A DNA stretch of 5,048 nt from Collinsella sp. (lineage in GTDB: Bacteria > Actinomycetota > Coriobacteriia > Coriobacteriales > Coriobacteriaceae). The notes below the pieces were generated by a model. That model was given only the letters and a program-made list of their open reading frames with translations. It had not been told where the DNA came from and made no database searches. Positions 1-5,048 of the stretch are shown in pieces (position 1 is the stretch's first letter; every line of letters begins with the position of its first letter). The DNA lies in contig DXZV01000134.1 in NCBI GenBank assembly GCA_019419485.1, forward strand, positions 1 to 5,048. Direction: 5' to 3'. Position numbers and translations under genes: made by a program.

Positions 1-298
1 CGACGAGCGCATGGCGCGCAAGGCCGTTCGTGCCGAGGCCCGCGCCGAGCTCACCCCACCGTTTGAGGGTTACGATTCCGCGCAGTTTGAAGCCGGCGAC
101 CACCTCATTGGCTGGCAAAACGACCGCCACGCCTACCGCTATTGCCATCACTTTGACGATCAGCAGATCACCGACCTGGTACGCGGCGTCCGAACGTTCT
201 ACAAGAGCGGCGAGGTCCCCGTGCGCGAGCTCGAGCGTTTCCATGCCGACGGTCGCAGCGGCGAGCTCAACCGCTATGTGATTCTCAAGCGCCTGTAG
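1..298 (+). CDS. Class I SAM-dependent methyltransferase, C-terminal fragment (5' end outside window)
   Basis: The reading frame is open from the left edge (first full codon at 2) to a TAG at 296-298, giving 98 visible residues. The ATG at 11 has no Shine-Dalgarno sequence in front of it and the frame continues upstream, so it is probably internal. The visible part has the look of the last third of a class I methyltransferase: a GDHLIGW strand, then RYCHHFDDQQITDLV, then a basic/aromatic stretch, and an end in FHADGRSGELNRYVILKR. The pattern 'GD-LI-W ... RYxHxF ... ext-N-RYVI' resembles the C-terminus of Trm9/ALKBH8-like and UbiE-like methyltransferases, some of which modify wobble uridine in tRNA. 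The SAM-binding motif I would lie upstream and is not visible, so the substrate cannot be named. It precedes the TrmB-like gene by 118 bases on the same strand. Confidence 0.6.
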   Translation, partial: DERMARKAVRAEARAELTPPFEGYDSAQFEAGDHLIGWQNDRHAYRYCHHFDDQQITDLVRGVRTFYKSGEVPVRELERFHADGRSGELNRYVILKRL

Positions 299-336
299 GC
301 ATCGACGACGCGCCGCCGAGCCGCGCCGCATCTTTC

Positions 337-351
337 GGGCAAACTATGCCC
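337..351 (+). other. Small hairpin between the methyltransferase and TrmB-like genes
   Basis: GGGCA (337-341) pairs perfectly with TGCCC (347-351) around a 5-base loop. No uridine run follows (the next bases are ACCTTCTTCC), so it is not a canonical rho-independent terminator. It could be a weak attenuator, an operator half-site pair, or chance in GC-rich DNA. The rest of the 299-416 spacer shows no convincing promoter. Confidence 0.2.
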
Positions 352-406
352 ACCTTCTTCCAACGCATTGCCGAAACGCGCAGCCATGCGTTTCGCATTT
401 ATGACC

Positions 407-412
407 AAGGAG
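407..412 (+). promoter_or_regulatory. Ribosome binding site of the TrmB-like gene
   Basis: AAGGAG lies 4 bases before the ATG at 417. An in-frame TGA at 402-404 excludes any earlier start, so this site fixes the start codon at 417. Confidence 0.75.
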
Positions 413-416
413 CCTC

Positions 417-1256
417 ATGGGAGCCGTCCACGTTCGCACGCCTAAGAACTTTGTACTCGAGGAGCGCCTGGAGCGCTACGCCGATGCGATTGAGACGAAC
501 CCCGAGGCCTATGCCGGAGATTGGCGCGAGGCCTGTGCGCCCGCAGGCAGCAAGCCTTTCGAACACCTTCATCTGGATCTTGGTTGTGGCAAGGGAACGT
601 ACCTTGTAGAGCGCGCGGCCCGCGAGCCAAACACGTTCTTTATCGGCATGGACCAGGAGCCCATCTGCATCGCCTATGCCGCACAGAAAATCTGCGAGCA
701 GGAGCTGTCCAACGCACTTGTCCTGCCCCGAGGCGCCGCATCGCTGCCGCAGCTGTTTGCCGCAGGCGAGCTCGATGCCATCACCATCAACTTTCCCACG
801 CCGCAGCCCAAGGCCAAGTACGCCAAAAAACGGCTCGTCCATGTCGACCATCTGATGCTCTACCGCCCGCTCTTTGCAGCCGGCGCCACCGTCACGCTGC
901 GCACCGACAGCAAACCGCTGCGCGACTACGCCCTGGGGCAGATTGCCGCGGCCGGCTACGACACGCTTTGGGTAAGCGACGACGTCCGCCGCGACCATCC
1001 CGAGCATCCCGAGACCGAATACGAATGCCGCACGCGCAAGATGGGTGCCGTCGTCTATGGCATTTGCGCCACACCCGGCGCGCAGCCCAGCGATGAACAG
1101 CTCGCGGCGGGCCGCGCGCAGGAGCAAAGCCTTGCCTGCTACCTGCCCGAAAACCTCGATGAGCTCACCTATGTACCTCTGGGTATGGAAGAGGCCGTCG
1201 AGAACTTTAGAAACCGCGCCCGTAAAGGCAAGAAGCGCCTGCCGCAAGAGTCCTAG
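417..1256 (+). CDS. trmB: TrmB-like tRNA (guanine-N7)-methyltransferase family protein, divergent active site
   Basis: This 279-residue cytosolic protein belongs by motif order to the TrmB family, which uses SAM to make 7-methylguanosine at position 46 of the tRNA variable loop. Visible motifs are LDLGCGKG (residues 53-60, SAM loop), FIGMDQE (75-81), ITINFPTPQPK (122-132) followed by AKKRLVHVDHL, LRTDSKPLRDYAL (161-173) and TEYECRTRKMG (200-210). The start at 417 is fixed by AAGGAG and an upstream in-frame stop. The family's usual NFPDPWPK box reads NFPTPQPK here: the Asp considered catalytic or SAM-proximal is Thr128 (codon 798-800) and the Trp is Gln130. The acidic residues of motif I and of the following strand, usually Glu, are Asp54 and Asp79. 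Residues from about 218 to 279 extend beyond a typical TrmB end and finish in a basic tail (NRARKGKKRLPQ). Family membership is well supported; m7G activity is uncertain, and it may be a paralogue with a changed role. Confidence 0.8.
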   Translation: MGAVHVRTPKNFVLEERLERYADAIETNPEAYAGDWREACAPAGSKPFEHLHLDLGCGKGTYLVERAAREPNTFFIGMDQEPICIAYAAQKICEQELSNALVLPRGAASLPQLFAAGELDAITINFPTPQPKAKYAKKRLVHVDHLMLYRPLFAAGATVTLRTDSKPLRDYALGQIAAAGYDTLWVSDDVRRDHPEHPETEYECRTRKMGAVVYGICATPGAQPSDEQLAAGRAQEQSLACYLPENLDELTYVPLGMEEAVENFRNRARKGKKRLPQES

Positions 1257-1323
1257 GGGCTTCTGATGGTCGCGGCGTCGGCAAACAAGCGCAAATTGGC
1301 ACCAGCGAACGGCCCTCAAACCT

Positions 1324-1442
1324 AAGTGAGTAGACTTTTTTGCAATAGCCAGGCACAGCCCGCATAGCGAAACATAAAACCGCAGGTAGAACCCTTGCGC
1401 AAAAGTCATGTGCTCGCAATATCGCAAAAAGTCTACTCACTT
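1324..1442. repeat. Long inverted repeat, possible miniature mobile element or paired protein-binding sites
   Basis: The left arm AAGTGAGTAGACTTTTTTGC (1324-1343) and the right arm GCAAAAAGTCTACTCACTT (1424-1442) are reverse complements except for one extra T in the left arm. Outside the arms CC (1321-1322) and GG (1443-1444) also match if one T is skipped. Between them lie 80 bases without an ORF. A degenerate third copy, GCAAAAGTC, occurs at 1399-1407, in the same orientation as the right arm, and GCAATA appears next to both arms (1342-1347 and 1416-1421). A chance match of this length in 309 bases is very unlikely. The overall form (119 bp, terminal inverted repeats, non-coding core) fits a MITE or REP-like element. 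Two operator sites in opposite orientation are the alternative. No clear target-site duplication is visible. Confidence 0.75.
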
Positions 1443-1465
1443 GGCTAGCGACTACACTAAACGGC

Positions 1466-1480
1466 TGGGCAGAACGCCCA
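1466..1480 (+). other. Small GC hairpin followed by a short T-rich stretch
   Basis: TGGGC (1466-1470) pairs with GCCCA (1476-1480) around AGAAC, followed by TTTCCTGCATTTTCTT. The stem is only 5 bp and the T run is interrupted, so this is at best a weak terminator or attenuator in the leader region of the helicase gene. Its stem resembles that of the hairpin at 337-351. Confidence 0.2.
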
Positions 1481-1505
1481 TTTCCTGCATTTTCTTGCCT
1501 GCGAA

Positions 1506-1517
1506 CGCATCGATGCG
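1506..1517. promoter_or_regulatory. 12-bp perfect palindrome, candidate operator
   Basis: CGCATCGATGCG is a perfect palindrome centred 54 bases before the helicase start. It overlaps where the -35 element would lie if the -10 at 1527-1532 is used, which is a typical place for a repressor or activator site. Palindromes of this size also occur by chance in GC-rich DNA. Confidence 0.3.
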
Positions 1518-1526
1518 ACGCTACGC

Positions 1527-1532
1527 CATAAT
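1527..1532 (+). promoter_or_regulatory. Candidate -10 element for the helicase gene
   Basis: CATAAT matches the sigma-70 -10 consensus at 5 of 6 positions in an otherwise GC-rich stretch, and would give a leader of roughly 25-30 bases before the ATG at 1566. No good -35 lies 16-18 bases upstream (AACGCA at a 17-base spacing), so the promoter would be weak or activator-dependent. Confidence 0.3.
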
Positions 1533-1565
1533 AGTTGGCGGACAATCGCGAGAGAAAGCAAACAC

Positions 1566-4247
1566 ATGGCACAGACCACGACAGATATCGCCGCCAGCAC
1601 CGTCTCCGGTGCCGGAGCCGCCAGTTCATTCTCGGGCGGCACGGGAACCGAAGCCGAATTCGGCTCGCTCGGTGCGCTCTCCCCCACCTGGTGGGAGCCC
1701 GAGGACGGCAGCGAGCCCGAACCGTGGCTCACGCCCGACCAGGCCTTCGAGCGCTTCTTTGAATGGACGAGCGACCGCGGCATTGAACTGTGGGACCACC
1801 AAGAAGAGGCCCTCATGGACCTGGCAGCCGGCGATCACGTCATTTTGGGCACACCGACCGGATCGGGCAAATCGCTCGTCGCACTGGGCATGCTCTTTAT
1901 GGGCATGGCGCAGGGCAAGCGCTGCTATTACACGGCCCCCATCAAGGCCTTGGTCAGCGAAAAGTTTTTCGACCTGGTGCAGGTGCTCGGCCGCGATAAC
2001 GTCGGCATGATCACCGGCGACACGCATATCAACACCAAGGCGCCCGTCATCTGCTGTACGGCAGAGATCCTCGCCAACGACGCACTACGCGAGGGCGAAG
2101 ATGCCGATGTTGGCTGCGTCGCCATGGACGAGTTCCACTACTTTGCCGACCCCGATCGCGGTTGGGCCTGGCAGGTGCCGCTGCTCACCCTGCCTCACAC
2201 GCAATTCATGCTCATGAGCGCCACGCTCGGCGATGTCACTGCCATCGCCGCCTCACTCGAGGAGCACACCGGCGCTGTCTGCGACCTGGTCGTCGACGCC
2301 CCGCGTCCTGTTCCGCTGAGTTACGACTATGTGACGACCTCCCTCGAGGGCACGGTCGAGCTCGCCATGCGCCGCGACGAGGCCCCACTCTATATCGTGC
2401 ACTTTAGCCAGGATGCCGCACTTGCGACGGCACAGTCGCTCGCCAATTTTGGCATTGCCAGCAAGGAGCAGCGCGAGGCCATCAAGGAGGCGGCCAAGGG
2501 CACGAGCTTCTCGACGGCCTTCGGCAAAATCCTCAAGCGCTTGCTCGGATGCGGCGTCGGCGTGCACCATGCTGGCATGTTGCCGCGCTACCGCCTGCTG
2601 GTCGAGCGCTTGGCGCAGCAGGGCCTGCTACCCGTCATCTGCGGCACCGATACGCTCGGCGTCGGTATCAACGTGCCCATCCACACCGTGGTGCTCACCA
2701 CGCTCACCAAGTTCGATGGCTACAAGATGCGTCGTCTGCGCGCCCGCGAGTTCCATCAGATTGCCGGTCGTGCCGGCCGCTCGGGCTTCGATACCGAGGG
2801 CATGGTCATCGCCGAGGCACCCGAGCACGAGATCGAGAATGCCAAGCTTATGGCCAAGGCGGGCGACGACCCCAAAAAGCTCCGCAAGATTAAAAAGAAG
2901 AAGGCCCCCGAGGGCTTTGTCACCTGGAACAAGCAGACGTTCGAGCGCCTGATCGAGACGCAGCCCGAGACACTCAAGCCGCGCCTGCGCATCACGCACT
3001 CCATGGTGATTAGCGTGGTCGAGCAGGGTGGCGATGCCCGAGCCCGCGTACACGACCTCATCGAGACGAGCCTGCAGACCCCCGAGGAAAAGGCTAAGCT
3101 CGAGGTTCGTGCCGACGAGATCTTCGCCACGCTCATCGATTCCGGCGTCGTCGTGCGCACCGAGGTGCCGCCCGCACCCGACGCTCCGGCTGACGCCGCG
3201 CCGGACATCGACTACGCACTGACGGTCGACCTGCCCGAGGACTTTGCGCTCGACCAGCCGCTCTCGCCGTTTTTGCTTGCCGCGTTGGAGCTGCTCGATC
3301 CCGAGAGCGAGACCTACACCATGGACCTGATCTCGATGGTCGAGGCAACGCTCGAGGATCCCAAGCAGGTGCTGCGCGCACAGGAGCGCGCAGCACGCGA
3401 TCGCGCTATGGCCGAGATGAAAGCCGACGGCATTGAATATGAGGAGCGTCTGGAACGCATTCAAGACGTCACGTATGAAAAGCCGCTCGAGGATTTGCTC
3501 GACGCCGCCTTTGACAAGTACTGCCAGGAAGTGCCCTGGGCCAACGACTATCAGCTCTCTCCCAAAAGCGTCCTGCGCGATATGCTGGAAAGCGCGAGCG
3601 ATTTTAAGGGTTATATTCAAAAGCTCGGCATCGCCCGCTCCGAGGGCATTTTGCTGCGCTACCTGGCAGAGGCCTATCGTTCGCTCGACCGCACCGTGCC
3701 CATCGAGAAGCGCGACGAACGCCTGCGCGACATTATCTCGTGGCTGGGCTTTGTGGTGCGCTCGGTGGACTCGAGCCTGGTGGACGAGTGGGAGAACGCC
3801 GGCAACCCCGCTGCACTCGACGCCGCACCGCCGCAGGGCATCGATGAAGTCGTGGCAGACCGCCGTGGCTGCACCCTGCTGGTGCGCAACGCACTCTTCC
3901 GCCGCGTGACCCTTGCCGCCCGCGAGCACATTCGCGACCTGGGCGAACTCGACGACGACTGGGGCATGAGCGAGATCCGCTGGCAAAAGGCCCTCGATGC
4001 CTACCATGAGCAGCATGAGGAAATTCTCACCGACGGAGACGCCCGCAGTGCCGCAATGTTTTCCATCGATGAGTCCGACGAGAAGACCGCGCACGTATGG
4101 CACGTGCACCAGATCTTTGCCGACGAGGATGGCGACCACGATTTTGGCATCATGGGCGATGTCGATCTGGACGCCACGCAAGACGGCGGCGAGGTAATCT
4201 TCAAAAACTACCGCGTCGGCTTTATCGAGGACCTGCTCGAGAACTAG
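1566..4247 (+). CDS. DEAD/DEAH-box SF2 helicase with DUF3516-type C-terminal region (Ski2/Mtr4-like)
   Basis: This 893-residue ATP-dependent nucleic-acid helicase has a complete SF2 motif set: Q-motif-like WDHQ (76-79), Walker A GTPTGSGKS (95-103), Ia YTAPIKALVSEKF (122-134), TGD (150-152), Walker B DEFH (188-191), SAT (218-220), IVHFSQ (277-282), motif V TDTLGVGINVP (361-371) and motif VI HQIAGRAGRSGFD (397-409). The last two look like Ski2/Mtr4 RNA helicases. After a lysine-rich link (437-446) comes a long, mostly helical and acidic region to the C-terminus that I assign to DUF3516, interrupted by an Ala/Pro/Asp linker (about 535-547). The first 35 residues are Ser/Gly/Ala-rich and probably disordered. 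The start at 1566 has a modest AGAGAAAG ribosome site (1551-1558) at 7-base spacing; no better start lies just upstream. No signal or membrane segment is present. The role is likely RNA processing or decay in the cytosol, but DNA substrates cannot be excluded. It is distinct from mycobacterial HelY, which has a different C-terminus. Confidence 0.9.
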   Translation: MAQTTTDIAASTVSGAGAASSFSGGTGTEAEFGSLGALSPTWWEPEDGSEPEPWLTPDQAFERFFEWTSDRGIELWDHQEEALMDLAAGDHVILGTPTGSGKSLVALGMLFMGMAQGKRCYYTAPIKALVSEKFFDLVQVLGRDNVGMITGDTHINTKAPVICCTAEILANDALREGEDADVGCVAMDEFHYFADPDRGWAWQVPLLTLPHTQFMLMSATLGDVTAIAASLEEHTGAVCDLVVDAPRPVPLSYDYVTTSLEGTVELAMRRDEAPLYIVHFSQDAALATAQSLANFGIASKEQREAIKEAAKGTSFSTAFGKILKRLLGCGVGVHHAGMLPRYRLLVERLAQQGLLPVICGTDTLGVGINVPIHTVVLTTLTKFDGYKMRRLRAREFHQIAGRAGRSGFDTEGMVIAEAPEHEIENAKLMAKAGDDPKKLRKIKKKKAPEGFVTWNKQTFERLIETQPETLKPRLRITHSMVISVVEQGGDARARVHDLIETSLQTPEEKAKLEVRADEIFATLIDSGVVVRTEVPPAPDAPADAAPDIDYALTVDLPEDFALDQPLSPFLLAALELLDPESETYTMDLISMVEATLEDPKQVLRAQERAARDRAMAEMKADGIEYEERLERIQDVTYEKPLEDLLDAAFDKYCQEVPWANDYQLSPKSVLRDMLESASDFKGYIQKLGIARSEGILLRYLAEAYRSLDRTVPIEKRDERLRDIISWLGFVVRSVDSSLVDEWENAGNPAALDAAPPQGIDEVVADRRGCTLLVRNALFRRVTLAAREHIRDLGELDDDWGMSEIRWQKALDAYHEQHEEILTDGDARSAAMFSIDESDEKTAHVWHVHQIFADEDGDHDFGIMGDVDLDATQDGGEVIFKNYRVGFIEDLLEN

Positions 4248-4268
4248 CCAAACATACTGGAACGGAAT

Positions 4269-4308
4269 AAAACGGGGCCGTTGGCACTATCGCCAGCGGC
4301 CCCGTTTT
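4269..4308. terminator. Bidirectional rho-independent terminator
   Basis: AAAACGGGGCCG (4269-4280) is perfectly complementary to CGGCCCCGTTTT (4297-4308). The intervening bases continue the stem through a T-G wobble (4281/4296) and TGGC/GCCA (4282-4285/4292-4295), leaving a 6-base ACTATC loop. The stem is thus about 17 bp. A T run (4305-4309) follows on the plus strand and the A run (4269-4272) gives a U run on the minus strand, so it can end both the helicase transcript (stop at 4247) and the convergent DUF2130 transcript (stop at 4327). Confidence 0.95.
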
Positions 4309-4326
4309 TGCACTATCCGCTATGCC

Positions 4327-5048
4327 TTACTCGGCATCCTCGACCTCATACGAATCCGCCTCGGCTGGCTCATCGTTTGTCTCTGCCGCAGCCCCGCGTG
4401 CCTCGTCAAACGCCGCCTTCATGGTCTTGTTGCCCCACGTGAGCTTGCGAATGGTAAGATCGTCGGCTTTCTTGTTGGCAAGGCGCAGATTGTTCTCGGA
4501 GGACAGCAACGCCTCCTTGGTTTTCTGCAGATGGCTAATCGTCTTGTCGATCTCATCGATTGCCGTTTGGAACTTGCGGCTCGCGATCTCGTAGTTGCGG
4601 CCGAAATCGTTCTTGAACTTCTCCATCTTGGCTTCGAAGTTCGTGACATCGATATTCTGTTGCTTGTACTCCACCAGCTCCTGCTTATAGCGAAGCGAAC
4701 CCATGGCGGCATTGCGCAGCAGCGTAATGATGGGAATGAAGAACTGCGGGCGGATCACATACATCTTCTCGTAGCGATAGCTCACGTCCACGATTCCCGC
4801 GTTGTAAAGCTCGCTCTCGGGCTCGAGCAGCGTGCAGAGCACCGCGTACTCACAGCCTTTCTGGCGACGATCGTGATCGAGTTTCTTAAAGAAGTCCTCG
4901 TTTTTATGCTTGGTCGCGGTCTCGTCGTTCTCGTTTTTCATCTCGAACATAATCGAAATGACCTCGTTGCCGCTCGCGTCGCACTCACGGAAAATGAAGT
5001 CTCCCTTGGTGCCCTCGGATGCATCGTTATCTTTCTCGAAGTACGCAT
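4327..5048 (-). CDS. DUF2130 (COG4487) family protein, C-terminal part (5' end outside window)
   Basis: The minus-strand frame is open from the right edge (first full codon 5046-5044) to TAA at 4329-4327, giving 239 visible residues; an internal Met at 4950 is not the true start. Family hallmarks are KGDFIFRE, ISIMFEMKNENDETATKHKNEDFFKKLD, KGCEYAVL, and the long block VDVSYRYEKMYVIRPQFF, then IPIITLLRNAA. Full-length members are usually over 400 residues with an N-terminal coiled coil, so roughly half is missing here. A charged heptad-like helical region (about residues 115-200 of the visible part) is probably a second coiled coil, followed by an acidic low-complexity tail ending in EVEDAE. 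The D16...E35-M-K37 arrangement followed by a Lys-rich helix resembles PD-(D/E)XK nucleases. The biochemical function of the family is not established to my knowledge. It is convergent to the helicase gene and separated from it by a shared terminator. Confidence 0.88.
   Translation of the reverse strand, partial: AYFEKDNDASEGTKGDFIFRECDASGNEVISIMFEMKNENDETATKHKNEDFFKKLDHDRRQKGCEYAVLCTLLEPESELYNAGIVDVSYRYEKMYVIRPQFFIPIITLLRNAAMGSLRYKQELVEYKQQNIDVTNFEAKMEKFKNDFGRNYEIASRKFQTAIDEIDKTISHLQKTKEALLSSENNLRLANKKADDLTIRKLTWGNKTMKAAFDEARGAAAETNDEPAEADSYEVEDAE

Larger units (their letters stand above)
1257..1565. other. 309-base intergenic region upstream of the helicase gene
   Basis: No credible gene was found here on either strand. 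The region is richer in A/T than the flanking genes and holds a long inverted repeat (1324-1442), a small hairpin (1466-1480), a 12-bp palindrome (1506-1517) and a weak -10 element (1527-1532). No rho-independent terminator for the TrmB-like gene is recognisable immediately after its stop. Bases 1257-1320 show nothing I can interpret. Confidence 0.7.

Noticed and set aside
11..298. A complete 95-residue gene starting at the ATG at 11
   Set aside because: No ribosome site precedes it, the frame is open to the window edge, and the content is that of a methyltransferase C-terminus, so it is better read as a truncated larger gene.
1395..1422. A sigma-70 promoter TTGCGC / CAATAT inside the inverted repeat
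   Set aside because: Each hexamer matches only 3 of 6 consensus positions, no better than chance.
399..1427. 342-codon open frame on the minus strand opposite the TrmB-like gene
   Set aside because: It is antisense to a gene with clear TrmB motifs and a good ribosome site. Strong GC3 bias makes long antisense frames common, and its translation is Arg/Gly/Ala/Leu-rich with no recognisable motif.
1324..1442. The inverted repeat as a rho-independent terminator of the TrmB-like gene
   Set aside because: The arms are 80 bases apart and the T tract lies inside the left arm rather than after a compact GC stem, so it does not have terminator geometry.
1535..1762. 75-codon plus-strand frame overlapping the helicase start
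   Set aside because: It lies in another frame over the helicase N-terminus, has an Arg/His-rich composition typical of frame-shifted GC-rich DNA, and has no ribosome site.
2628..4181. 517-codon open frame on the minus strand inside the helicase gene
   Set aside because: It is a shadow of the helicase frame, whose motifs are intact. The length is explained by codon bias, and the antisense product shows no known domain.

Overview
The window is GC-rich, strongly GC3-biased bacterial chromosome. An 893-residue Ski2-like helicase with a DUF3516-type C-terminus suggests a high-GC actinobacterium. The overall style resembles Coriobacteriia such as Collinsella, but this lineage call is inference from protein style and composition; there is no rRNA or other marker to confirm it.

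Layout: (1) 1-298, plus strand: C-terminal end of a class I SAM-dependent methyltransferase whose N-terminus lies before the window. (2) 299-416: short spacer with a small hairpin. (3) 417-1256, plus: a TrmB-like tRNA (guanine-N7) methyltransferase that keeps the family's overall order of motifs but has replaced several normally invariant acidic residues, and carries a C-terminal extension. (4) 1257-1565: the only sizeable non-coding stretch. It holds a long, nearly perfect inverted repeat (arms at 1324-1343 and 1424-1442), a small hairpin, a 12-bp palindrome and a weak promoter candidate. (5) 1566-4247, plus: SF2 DEAD/DEAH-family helicase with all main motifs intact. (6) 4269-4308: a strong bidirectional rho-independent terminator between convergent genes. 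(7) 4327-5048, minus: C-terminal 239 residues of a DUF2130 (COG4487) protein running off the right edge, with a visible nuclease-like D...ExK pattern.

The first two genes look like RNA/tRNA methyltransferases and the third is related to RNA helicases, so the plus-strand genes may share an RNA-metabolism theme. However, the 309-bp gap with its own regulatory-looking elements suggests the helicase is transcribed separately. The DUF2130 gene is convergent and insulated by the terminator. There is no CRISPR array, tRNA, rRNA, transposase or obvious phage gene. I found no convincing complete new system. The most noteworthy points are the altered TrmB active site, the paired 19-20 bp inverted repeat, and the nuclease-like signature in DUF2130.
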